A stretch of 64,000 nucleotides of DNA from Gammaproteobacteria bacterium. GTDB taxonomy: Bacteria > Pseudomonadota > Gammaproteobacteria > GRL18. The DNA is taken from contig JADGEM010000008.1 of the NCBI GenBank assembly GCA_016744375.1, positions 1-64,000 of the forward strand, in the 5' to 3' direction. Position numbers and translations under genes: made by a program. Positions within the stretch are counted from its first letter, which is position 1, and the number at the start of each line of letters is the position of its first letter. The notes under the pieces were generated by a model. The model saw nothing but the letters and a program-made list of their open reading frames with translations, did not search any database and had not been told where the DNA came from. Shown one piece after another: positions 1 through 6,793 of the stretch.

Positions 1-63
1 AGAGGCTTCAGCGGTTTTTTTTAGTCAATAGCTGAAGAGAACTGGTTCCGCAGATCCGCCCTA

Positions 64-101
64 AAAAAAGCCCGATACGGTTTGCCGTATCGGGCTTTTT
101 T
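64..101. terminator. Bidirectional intrinsic terminator
   Basis: A perfect 11-bp stem (GCCCGATACGG / CCGTATCGGGC) with a TTTG loop is flanked by an A-run on the left and a T-run on the right, so it can end transcription from either side. The gene it serves on the left lies outside the window. Confidence 0.9.
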
Positions 102-119
102 GTGACTTGCATCACTATG

Positions 120-134
120 TAGGTGTTTACCCTA
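120..134. promoter_or_regulatory. Palindromic operator-like site, copy 1 (TAGG-N7-CCTA)
   Basis: The sequence TAGGTGTTTACCCTA is an imperfect dyad lying 19 bp upstream of the -35 element of the small membrane gene at 228. Its 12-bp core GTTTACCCTAGG (125-136) recurs identically at 5796-5807, and a related dyad lies at 16078-16092. Position and recurrence suggest a regulator site; the regulator is unknown. Confidence 0.35.
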
Positions 135-153
135 GGTTGTAATGAAATTTTAC

Positions 154-182
154 TTGACAGCTATATAAGCAAATAATAATAT
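154..182 (+). promoter_or_regulatory. Sigma-70 type promoter for the gene at 228
   Basis: A perfect -35 TTGACA (154-159) is followed after 17 bp by TAATAT (177-182), a 4/6 match to the -10 consensus. It leaves a short leader of about 40 bases before a GGGGG-rich ribosome site and the ATG at 228. Confidence 0.5.
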
Positions 183-227
183 ACAAACATTGAAATCAAA
201 TCTACTTTAATTTCTGGGGGTAGATGT

Positions 228-467
228 ATGTTTAGTTCAGCTTGCGATGTAATGAAAAAATCAGTAATGCTATCAGCATTTTTTTTAACAATTGGTGCTC
301 TCTTAGAAGTCGCTGCGCAACTTCTAACTCTTAAAAGTATGATTCCGGTCTATTTTGCATACGCCGGTATTTTCTCCATTTTCCTTGGAGTGCTTGGAAT
401 ATTTGTCGTTTTAATTGCAGTTATGATCCCAAGCATAAGCCAACGTTTACAATCCTGTCAGCACTAG
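228..467 (+). CDS. Small two-helix membrane protein, Cys-containing paralog A
   Basis: This 79-residue protein has two hydrophobic helices (about 12-33 and 40-68) and no recognised domain. It shares an N-terminal pattern (Ser, two residues, Cys, two residues, Met/Phe, Lys/Arg, then Val) with two genes on the opposite strand at 762 and 977. It also ends in Cys-Gln-His, matching the Cys-Asp-His end of the 977 product. The start is supported by GGGGG seven bases upstream and by a sigma-70 type promoter. The gene converges on the multiheme cytochrome operon across a shared terminator. The paired Cys and terminal Cys-x-His could bind a metal, heme or partner protein; this is inference only. Confidence 0.7.
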   Translation: MFSSACDVMKKSVMLSAFFLTIGALLEVAAQLLTLKSMIPVYFAYAGIFSIFLGVLGIFVVLIAVMIPSISQRLQSCQH

Positions 468-471
468 TAAA

Positions 472-507
472 AAATTAAGACAGAGTTGTTTTTAACTCTG
501 TCTTATT
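472..507. terminator. Bidirectional terminator between convergent units
   Basis: An 11-bp perfect stem (AAGACAGAGTT / AACTCTGTCTT, 477-504) has a six-base loop. A T-rich tail follows on the plus strand and a longer T-run on the minus strand. It separates the plus-strand gene at 228 from the end of the minus-strand cytochrome operon. Confidence 0.85.
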
Positions 508-518
508 CATTTCCAGTT

Positions 519-731
519 TTATTCCGAAGTTGCTTTTTCTGCTTCTGTTTTAACACCGAACATTTTAAATATTAATGCCGCTGGACAAAAGCCGGTAAAT
601 GAGCTTTGAAATAAATTAAGCCCGACAAAGCCTGTAAACCAGAGCCAGTTCATATTGTGATAAACTGCAAGCAAAACACTCAAGATAATAAAAAAACCTG
701 CCATAGCAGTAATTGATCTTTCTACTGTCAT
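519..731 (-). CDS. DUF2892 (YgaP-type transmembrane) protein
   Basis: This roughly 70-residue inner-membrane protein matches the DUF2892 family: an N-terminal VERSI segment, a hydrophobic helix, an [19 protein letters not shown] segment and a second amphipathic part. The same domain forms the membrane anchor of the rhodanese YgaP, but no rhodanese domain is present here. I chose the start at 731 because AGGAG lies just upstream of that ATG; an in-frame ATG at 752 would add seven residues. It is the last gene of the apparent cytochrome operon, 30 bp after the preceding gene and just before a strong terminator. The conserved Cys in GFCP is present. Its role here is unknown. Confidence 0.8.
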   Translation of the reverse strand: MTVERSITAMAGFFIILSVLLAVYHNMNWLWFTGFVGLNLFQSSFTGFCPAALIFKMFGVKTEAEKATSE

Positions 732-761
732 ATTAACTCTCCTAATTTCCATCCAAAAAAA

Positions 762-974
762 TTATCTGCTTGTTCGATTTTTCAGATAACTACTTATAAG
801 TATTATCGGCGCCATCAAAAGCAATAATAAACCACCTCCAATAATAGCATGAGGCAGATACCAGATCTCAGGTATTACCCAACTTCCAGCAAGAACCATA
901 CACAGTCCTGCAATAATAAAAACGATTGCCGTATTGACACCATCTTTAAAAGTTTTACAACCTAAAGAAAACAT
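762..974 (-). CDS. Small two-helix membrane protein, Cys-containing paralog B
   Basis: This 70-residue protein has two predicted helices (about 13-32 and 40-62) and begins with an FSLGCKTFKDGV segment that aligns with its neighbour at 977 and with the protein at 228. Unlike those two it lacks the C-terminal Cys-x-His and ends in basic residues. The ATG follows the stop codon of the 977 gene after only two bases (TAAGGATG), so translation is probably coupled. It lies in the minus-strand operon downstream of the NapC-type cytochrome. No known family is recognised; a role tied to the cytochrome module is inferred from position only. Confidence 0.65.
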   Translation of the reverse strand: MFSLGCKTFKDGVNTAIVFIIAGLCMVLAGSWVIPEIWYLPHAIIGGGLLLLLMAPIILISSYLKNRTSR

Positions 975-976
975 CC

Positions 977-1222
977 TTAATGATCACATTTATCCATTCG
1001 TTCTTTAGCTTTTGGTAATACCGATAGTAAAAATGTCGATATTAATATGATTGGTGCAAGCAGCAATAAGATAAAACCCGCAAAGACAACAATGTGATTT
1101 AAATGCCAGAGGTCAGGCATGATATTGGCTCCAGCAAGAACAATTAATACCCCGGTAACAAAAAATATTATTGTGACAATAACACCTTCGCGCATTGTCT
1201 GACAACCTAATGATAATAACAT
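977..1222 (-). CDS. Small two-helix membrane protein, Cys-containing paralog C
   Basis: This 81-residue protein has two strong hydrophobic helices (about 14-33 and 43-68), an N-terminal LSLGCQTMREGV pattern and a C-terminal Cys-Asp-His. It aligns with the products at 762 and 228 over the N-terminal Cys motif and both helices. It starts 34 bp after the NapC-type gene, with a weak GAGAAAG ribosome site. The topology would place both ends on the same side of the membrane, where the N-terminal Cys and terminal Cys-x-His could act together. No family is recognised. The tandem with 762 looks like a local duplication. Confidence 0.7.
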   Translation of the reverse strand: MLLSLGCQTMREGVIVTIIFFVTGVLIVLAGANIMPDLWHLNHIVVFAGFILLLLAPIILISTFLLSVLPKAKERMDKCDH

Positions 1223-1256
1223 AATACTTTCTCAATCATTTTAATAGATGATAAAT

Positions 1257-1889
1257 TTATTGTTCTAATAATTTTTTTGCAGTGCCTTTTTCCAAATCAA
1301 ATTCTTCTTCTATCATGGCATTCCATTTATCCCGTTTAAAGGTTTTTTCATCAGGAATTTTACGATGAACAAGATTATAATGACACTCAATACAGGTTTT
1401 ATCTTTAGCATCTTCCATATGGATTTGTAGAGTATCAGGCCGCTCACCATTAATCGCTTCTTTTACATGGCATTTTTTACATGTGGCTGAATTCCTTTTC
1501 TTAAACCATTTTCGTGCATCAAAGGCGGCTTCCGGCAAATGTAAAGCATTAATAACCGGATCATCATAGTCATGACCAAAGAGCTGCTTGTAGAGATCCT
1601 TACTGCCCATAAAATGATCCCAGGTAGCAGCAAGGACACCTTCTGAAACATGGCAATCGCCACAATCAGCCCTGACACCAGAGCGTGGATTATAGTGTGT
1701 GGAGTTCCGGTAAGGCTCCGCAGCCAGCTCCATGGAGTGACAGGATGTACAAAACTCTTCTGTACTAGTATAGTGATCAAATTCAATTAAAAACAGTATA
1801 AAGCCGACACCCAAAACACCGCCAAAGATAAGTGCAAACAAAACATGCCGGGTAATAAAAGCGGGCAGAAAATGATCAATTTTCATCAT
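1257..1889 (-). CDS. NapC/NrfH/CymA-type tetraheme quinol dehydrogenase
   Basis: This protein has an N-terminal membrane anchor (about residues 14-36) followed by a periplasmic domain with four CxxCH heme sites (Cys47, Cys76, Cys137, Cys166). That is the layout of the NapC/NirT family, which oxidises quinol and passes electrons to periplasmic reductases, or in ammonia oxidisers (cM552, CycB) takes electrons from HAO to quinone. Length (210) is normal. An AAGGA ribosome site lies five bases before the first of two adjacent ATGs. The gene overlaps the octaheme gene by 14 bp, a strong sign of a shared complex. Direction of electron flow cannot be read from the sequence, but the octaheme partner suggests reduction. 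Confidence 0.88.
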   Translation of the reverse strand: MMKIDHFLPAFITRHVLFALIFGGVLGVGFILFLIEFDHYTSTEEFCTSCHSMELAAEPYRNSTHYNPRSGVRADCGDCHVSEGVLAATWDHFMGSKDLYKQLFGHDYDDPVINALHLPEAAFDARKWFKKRNSATCKKCHVKEAINGERPDTLQIHMEDAKDKTCIECHYNLVHRKIPDEKTFKRDKWNAMIEEEFDLEKGTAKKLLEQ

Positions 1890-3318
1890 TGCTTTCCTTG
1901 GTAAAGCCTAATACATTGGTTGCTTCCTGTGTCCTGTTCAACCATTCATGGTATTCAGATTCCAAAATGTGTTCTTTAATAATTTCATCGCCTTTTTTCC
2001 CGGCAAGCTCTTTAACCTGAGGCAAGAATTTTCCGTAGAAATTTGTGGCGACTTCATGCATACCTTCCCACCATGCCATATTTGCACTGCCCATGGCCGC
2101 ACCATGACGTGCACGGGTTCCCTCATTATGCCAAAGTGCCCAGTAAGTGTGTTCAATGGGTTCATCAAAAGCTAAAGGAGTTAATAAATTATTATCGTAT
2201 AAAGCCTGCATTATTGCTTTAGCGGGCTTACCATACTTATCATTATAAAGCTCAACAAAATCATCAAATTGCTGCATTGAATTTTTAGTAAAGCCTTTAC
2301 TATGACATTCCAGACAACTTTTCATCATAGCCTGGCGGCGACGTTTAGGGGAGGCAACCATTTTAACTTTTGCCTCAGTGCCATCCAGCTTTTTGATTGT
2401 TTCACCACGCCTGGGCAATGCTTCTGTGGTTGACAATTCTCTCTTATCTCCATCTTGAAAAATGATCAGATATTGTTTTTCTGAAACAGGTGAATTCAGG
2501 TTCCACGCATCACGCATACCGACGTCATGATTTGATTTCATTTTTCCAGCAGTACCCATGTGACATGTCACACAAGTGGGCGCCGCAGAATAATCTTTTC
2601 CTACAACCCATTGATCACTTTTTAAATTCATCTCATCCCGATGGGCTGCATACAACATTCCATGCTTTGAAGTTTCATAGACGGCTTTATCAGGTGATTC
2701 AATGCCTGTATGACAATGAGTACAGGCGCTGGGTTCTCTTGCCTGGGCTTTTGAAAATTGATGACGACCATGACAGGCAGAGCAAGAGCCCTTTGAACCA
2801 TCCGGGTTAATTCGTCCAATTCCTGTATTTGGCCAGGTTGCAGGATCAAGAGTGCCATCACCACGCATCTTTACTTCAGAACCATGACATTTTGCACAAC
2901 CGGAATTATTCCCGGCCAGACCGCCAAAGTGTTGTGCCAAAAGAGGCATATTGTTTTTTAGAAAAGAGACTGCCTTAACATGCACCGAGCCTTTCTGCTG
3001 TTTATATTCAACTTCATGACAACGACCACAATCTTTAGGTGAAACAATGGTTGCAATAACATGACCTTCGTGTTCTATCGCATCATTATCATCTTCATAG
3101 GCCTGATGACAATCAAGACAATTTACATTGGCTTGTGCATGGGCACTATTTCGCCATTGATGTGTCAAGCCTGATGAAGATTTGCTATGACATTCAACGC
3201 AACTTTTTCCTTCTTCCAAACCCCAGCCTGAGGAATCTAATGTGACCTTTGCCGCCAAAGAAAAATTGGATAAAAACAGAAAAAAGATGCTAATGAAAAA
3301 TAGACGAATGGATATCAT
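1876..3318 (-). CDS. Octaheme cytochrome c, hydroxylamine oxidoreductase (HAO)-like
   Basis: A signal peptide (residues 1-22) precedes eight CxxCH sites (Cys40, 67, 97, 141, 179, 199, 249, 335), the octaheme HAO/OCC layout. After the last heme the segment ending in ARHGAAMGSANMAWWEG resembles the HAO C-terminal region around the tyrosine that cross-links to the catalytic heme in oxidative HAO. From memory that region reads PDYxxWHG, and here Met414 occupies the tyrosine position. Loss of that tyrosine marks the reductive group (epsilon-HAO, nitrite or hydroxylamine to ammonia). Flanking genes are a c554-like pentaheme cytochrome upstream and a NapC-type partner that overlaps. Family is secure; a reductive role is inference. 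Confidence 0.88.
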   Translation of the reverse strand: MISIRLFFISIFFLFLSNFSLAAKVTLDSSGWGLEEGKSCVECHSKSSSGLTHQWRNSAHAQANVNCLDCHQAYEDDNDAIEHEGHVIATIVSPKDCGRCHEVEYKQQKGSVHVKAVSFLKNNMPLLAQHFGGLAGNNSGCAKCHGSEVKMRGDGTLDPATWPNTGIGRINPDGSKGSCSACHGRHQFSKAQAREPSACTHCHTGIESPDKAVYETSKHGMLYAAHRDEMNLKSDQWVVGKDYSAAPTCVTCHMGTAGKMKSNHDVGMRDAWNLNSPVSEKQYLIIFQDGDKRELSTTEALPRRGETIKKLDGTEAKVKMVASPKRRRQAMMKSCLECHSKGFTKNSMQQFDDFVELYNDKYGKPAKAIMQALYDNNLLTPLAFDEPIEHTYWALWHNEGTRARHGAAMGSANMAWWEGMHEVATNFYGKFLPQVKELAGKKGDEIIKEHILESEYHEWLNRTQEATNVLGFTKESNDEN

Positions 3319-3422
3319 ATTATTAATACCTGAAGCAATTAGGATTCATAAGAGAAAATCATGCAGCCCGAAAGAAATCATTTCAGACTGCAAGAGACAG
3401 GGCTCTATTCTCTTTAAAGAGC

Positions 3423-4727
3423 TTAAATAGAGTTTTCTGATGCCGCAATCAGCTTAGGAGCTGTGACATCTGAAGGGATCTTTTTACCGAACTTTTTAAC
3501 CAGACCTGGCCATAAAAGATTGTAGTAAAGTTCCGCACGAACCAGAACAACATCCTTAGCAGGAATGCTATAGTTCATATCTCGGGTTTCAAAAGCCTTT
3601 AAGCGTGTATCATTACCCGTTTTTCTTGCTTTGGGCGGTGCTGTAAGTTTATTATCTGCATCTAATAACTCCAGACGCATATAAGCATCGTTATCACTTT
3701 TCGCCGGGTGTCCCTTTGCATTTTCCCAGACAACCATACCACTCTTATCATAAGCCGTGACTTTCAGATACATATTTCTAAATGGTGCACCTGTAGGCAT
3801 AGTGTGTGGTTGTTTATTTTCCATCGTAACTATTGTCTGAATTTTATCAGCGGATTTTTTACTTTTCATAGAAAAGACCAGTGAACGCTGCAGCATGGGT
3901 TTGCTGTGGCCACCACCAATGCTATGATCAGCAAGACCATTTGATACAGGCATGTGACAAGATAAACAGTCTACCTGAGTCTGACTCTTGGCATATTCAT
4001 CGCCCGTTGCACACAATGGCGCACCATGGGAGTTATTACGCCGATCATGACATCCCATACAGGCGTCTGAAGTCCTTACTTGTTGAGGATTACTTTCCAT
4101 TGGCAATGATGGAATATCTTTGCCATCCATAGTGACTGCCTTGCCCAGGTGTGGATTCGGTTTTTGCTCTTCTTCCCCACCAAAACCAAACTCATCACCG
4201 GCTGAATTTAATGCGGATAGCTGATTATTGGAATTACGTCCCGGCCCCTGAATTTTATCAGCATAGTCATACGACTTGAGTCCCAGGTTTAATTTCCCAT
4301 CAGGTGCGTCAATACCATTGAAGGTTTTGAGAGTATGACAGGCAATACAGTTAACACCTTCAGCATAAGCCGGTTTGGCATCAAGTTTGGTCACCTTGTC
4401 TTTAGCGGCATTAGGGGCATGACATTGCAAACATACCGGGTAATTACCATTTTTCATTTTTACATCATGTTTACCGGGGTCACCAACCACATTTCGATAA
4501 AAGGCACCATGAATCGGATCTTTAAATGCCGTACTATTGGCATGCATTGAACCTTTCCATTGTTTGTAAATTTGTTTATGACAGGTTTGGCATACAGTTG
4601 CTGACACATGATGAATCGAATCATCACTTTTTGTGTTCGCAGAAGCATTATTTGCTAAGAAAAGAAAAGCCATAAGGCCAGTTGAAATACCAGCAAGAAT
4701 TAATGGTATTTTTTGCATAACAGACAT
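3423..4727 (-). CDS. Periplasmic pentaheme cytochrome c (cytochrome c554-like domain)
   Basis: This 434-residue secreted protein has a signal peptide (about 1-30) and five CxxCH sites (Cys46, 99, 127, 223, 254), all in the N-terminal 260 residues. The first site sits in CQTCHKQIYKQWKGSMHA, typical of cytochrome c554 family domains. The remaining 175 residues have no heme site and look like a beta-rich domain. It is the first gene of the cytochrome operon, 104 bp before the octaheme gene. The trio recalls the hao-cycA-cycB arrangement of ammonia oxidisers, with this protein in the electron shuttle position. A substrate-reducing role of its own cannot be excluded. Confidence 0.85.
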   Translation of the reverse strand: MSVMQKIPLILAGISTGLMAFLFLANNASANTKSDDSIHHVSATVCQTCHKQIYKQWKGSMHANSTAFKDPIHGAFYRNVVGDPGKHDVKMKNGNYPVCLQCHAPNAAKDKVTKLDAKPAYAEGVNCIACHTLKTFNGIDAPDGKLNLGLKSYDYADKIQGPGRNSNNQLSALNSAGDEFGFGGEEEQKPNPHLGKAVTMDGKDIPSLPMESNPQQVRTSDACMGCHDRRNNSHGAPLCATGDEYAKSQTQVDCLSCHMPVSNGLADHSIGGGHSKPMLQRSLVFSMKSKKSADKIQTIVTMENKQPHTMPTGAPFRNMYLKVTAYDKSGMVVWENAKGHPAKSDNDAYMRLELLDADNKLTAPPKARKTGNDTRLKAFETRDMNYSIPAKDVVLVRAELYYNLLWPGLVKKFGKKIPSDVTAPKLIAASENSI

Positions 4728-5041
4728 GTTTGTTCCCCACTTTAATCTTATTTATAAAAGAATACAGATATAATCAAAATAAGCTAAATCAGAGAAATTG
4801 TGTGATTAGACTCAAGATTATACATGACACTTGAGTAAATAAATTCCATTTACTTACTACTATGTTCTACCCTCATAAAACAAAGAATGAAAAATATTAA
4901 ATACTCTTCAAGCAGTACTGCAAAATTTTATTATGTTTTTATTTTCGCTAGTTTAATCTGTCTCCATTAATAAATACAGTCCTTTTAAGAAAAAACTGTA
5001 TGCTTCATTTCATCACAATATAATGAATATCTTATTAAGAT
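4728..5041. other. AT-rich non-coding region upstream of the cytochrome operon
   Basis: This stretch of about 314 bases holds no convincing ORF. It contains the FNR-like dyad described at 4802, a possible minus-strand -10 around 4769-4774, and otherwise only AT-rich sequence. It is the likely promoter region of the operon starting at 4727 and the 3' flank of the gene ending at 5042. Confidence 0.5.
4802..4815. promoter_or_regulatory. FNR/DNR-like box upstream of the multiheme operon
   Basis: GTGATTAGACTCAA matches the FNR/DNR consensus TTGAT-N4-ATCAA at 8 of 10 positions. It lies about 75 bp upstream of the pentaheme start codon. With the -10-like sequence near 4769-4774 it would be centred some 46 bp before the transcript start, close to but not at the classical -41.5. 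It fits control by oxygen or nitric oxide, but the match is imperfect. Confidence 0.35.
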
Positions 5042-5500
5042 TCAGTTATTTCCAGAATTCATAATGCAATCTTTTAAATCATTTGCAGTCTGTCCGGCAT
5101 TCAGGCATTGTTTTATTGCTTCAGCTTCAATTAAAAATAATTTTAGCTGTGCCGTCAGTTGCTCTGGCGAAATATTTTTTTCCTGAATTTTATCTAAAAT
5201 ACGCTGTTCTATTTGCAGATTTCTTTCCTTTTGCAACGAAGCGTCAGCGGACAATTCTCCTTCGTTAATATGAAGAGTCGTTTCCTCAAAGCAGGTTTCA
5301 GTTGTTTTTTTATGTTCCAGACAATTCAGTAGCCCTGTCAAATAAACAATGCTTTGTTCAAATGCCGGCATGATTTGTTGTTTTAATTCATTAATGTCTG
5401 TTTTTCTGATTTTAATATTAAAATCAGCCGCATGAAGTGGGGGGAAAAGTAGTAGCAATAGAGTAATTATTAAAAGAAGTGGTGAAAAATTTTGGCGCAT
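5042..5500 (-). CDS. Secreted protein of unknown function with four Cys
   Basis: This 152-residue protein has a clear signal peptide (hydrophobic core about 7-20, cleavage after HAA). The mature part is mostly helical and charged and contains four Cys (about residues 60, 70, 133 and 145) that could form two disulfides, consistent with a periplasmic location. No domain is recognised. It lies on the same strand as and upstream of the cytochrome operon, but 314 bp away, and downstream of a possible 31-residue membrane peptide gene at 5624. Function unknown. Confidence 0.65.
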   Translation of the reverse strand: MRQNFSPLLLIITLLLLLFPPLHAADFNIKIRKTDINELKQQIMPAFEQSIVYLTGLLNCLEHKKTTETCFEETTLHINEGELSADASLQKERNLQIEQRILDKIQEKNISPEQLTAQLKLFLIEAEAIKQCLNAGQTANDLKDCIMNSGNN

Positions 5501-5623
5501 AGTCTAAAAAGCCTGTTTTACAAAACGTAATAGATCAATTTATTAAGGCCATAACCTTCAGCAAGCAGTGACTTTAACAGGATTATTTGGGTTAAAGTCA
5601 TATTTTTACAAATAATGAGATAT

Positions 5624-5719
5624 TTATAAAGTATAGATCGAGTATGCACCAAAAAGAACAGTAGAAATTGTAAGAACTAAAATTCCAAACTCAAATAACT
5701 TTATAAGCGAATTAGTCAT
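5624..5719 (-). CDS. Possible 31-residue single-helix membrane peptide
   Basis: A short reading frame (MTNSLIKLFEFG... ending SIYTL) encodes 31 residues with one hydrophobic helix (about 9-28) after a charged N-terminus. An AAGGG ribosome site lies five bases before the ATG. It sits alone between the secreted protein gene at 5042 and the DUF4126 gene. Upstream are the palindrome at 5791 and an FNR-like box at 5854. Small single-helix proteins of this kind are often subunits of respiratory enzymes, but no known family matches. Coding status is plausible, not proven. Confidence 0.45.
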   Translation of the reverse strand: MTNSLIKLFEFGILVLTISTVLFGAYSIYTL

Positions 5720-5790
5720 ATTTTCCCTTTTTATCGTTGTACTTATCAAGTTAAATCCATTTAGAAAGACTAATACAACAATGAATTTAG

Positions 5791-5806
5791 CTAGGGTTTA
5801 CCCTAG
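5791..5806. promoter_or_regulatory. Perfect 16-bp palindrome, copy 2 of the TAGG/CCTA element
   Basis: CTAGGGTTTACCCTAG is a perfect dyad. Twelve bases of it and its right flank (GTTTACCCTAGG, 5796-5807) are identical to 125-136. It lies 71 bp upstream of the small ORF at 5719, minus strand. Such a site is likely bound by a dimeric regulator. Confidence 0.45.
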
Positions 5807-5853
5807 GACTATAGCCAAAAAGTAAAGAAAATAAAACTTTTATTTCATTTTTA

Positions 5854-5867
5854 TTGACACAGATCAA
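5854..5867. promoter_or_regulatory. FNR/DNR-like box
   Basis: TTGACACAGATCAA matches TTGAT-N4-ATCAA at 9 of 10 positions. It lies 134 bp upstream of the ATG at 5719 and 47 bp upstream of the palindrome at 5791. It is the best FNR-type match I saw in the window. Confidence 0.45.
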
Positions 5868-5873
5868 GAAGAA

Positions 5874-6590
5874 CTAATCCTTTTTCTTGTATTTCATTTT
5901 TAATGCAGAGCCATTAATTGTATTTTTTTCACCCATTGATGAATAAATAGTTTGCTTATCATTACCATTTTCAGCATCACTCTCACCTGAAAAAAAGCGG
6001 CCTATTGCCCTGAAAACAGTCTGAATCCCTCTCCATAATTTAGGCAACAGCCAAATGGCAAGAATAATGAATAAGATCAGGAAAATAACAAACAAAACAG
6101 GATGGTTTAAAGCAGTCCATAAACCTGCAATCACAGCAATATCTTCAGTAATTGAGGCTGTCCAATTAGATACTGGTTCTGGTGAGGTATTAATTAAAAC
6201 TCGTGAACCTGATTTTAATGAATGGCTCGTTAAGGCCATTCCTCCTCCCACAATGCCTGCGGCAATACCAGCAGCAGAAGAGACATCACCAACGGCACCA
6301 GCCGCAAGAATAGCACCTGCCGGAACCCTGACAAAAGTATGGATTGCATCCCAGCCAGTATCAACCCCAGGAACTTTATCGGCAAAAAATTCAACACAAT
6401 ACATTAATCCTGCAGCCCCAATCACCATAGGATCCGACAATATCTGTAAATCAGGCGGTAAATCAACATTACCGGTTGCACCCATAATTCCAAGCATAAG
6501 AATGGCAGCATAAAGGTTTATACCACTTGCCCATGCAACCCCCATACTCATTGCTATAACCGCAACCAGTTGATTATATTCTTCCATCAA
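5874..6590 (-). CDS. DUF4126 family membrane protein
   Basis: This 238-residue protein is recognised as DUF4126 by its N-terminal ASGINLYAAILMLGIMG segment, the acidic FFADKVPGVDTGWDAIHTFVRVPAGA segment split around residues 67-93, and a Gly/Ala-rich helix pair. It has several predicted membrane helices, including a strong one at about 163-185, and a soluble C-terminal tail of some 45 residues. The family has no assigned function. It is transcribed away from the sensor kinase at 6794, so the 203-bp gap between them holds two divergent promoters. Confidence 0.8.
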   Translation of the reverse strand: MMEEYNQLVAVIAMSMGVAWASGINLYAAILMLGIMGATGNVDLPPDLQILSDPMVIGAAGLMYCVEFFADKVPGVDTGWDAIHTFVRVPAGAILAAGAVGDVSSAAGIAAGIVGGGMALTSHSLKSGSRVLINTSPEPVSNWTASITEDIAVIAGLWTALNHPVLFVIFLILFIILAIWLLPKLWRGIQTVFRAIGRFFSGESDAENGNDKQTIYSSMGEKNTINGSALKMKYKKKD

Positions 6591-6686
6591 GGATTCCTTT
6601 TATCGGTTTCATTAACTGATATATGGTTATTTATCGATAAGAAGTCAAGGCGGAGCATTCAACCAGGGTAAATCATCCTTACTTCC

Positions 6687-6706
6687 AGGATTTAATAGTA
6701 AATCCT
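6687..6706. promoter_or_regulatory. Inverted repeat in the divergent promoter region
   Basis: AGGATTTA-ATAG-TAAATCCT is a perfect 8-bp inverted repeat with a 4-base spacer, 88 bp upstream of the hybrid kinase gene and 97 bp from the DUF4126 start. It looks like an operator for a dimeric regulator. Confidence 0.35.
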
Positions 6707-6793
6707 ACACACATGGCATCAATAAAAGAGTAAACTTAGAGAGGATACTATTACTTAATTCACTGACAAAAATAATAGACTTCAATAATTAAA

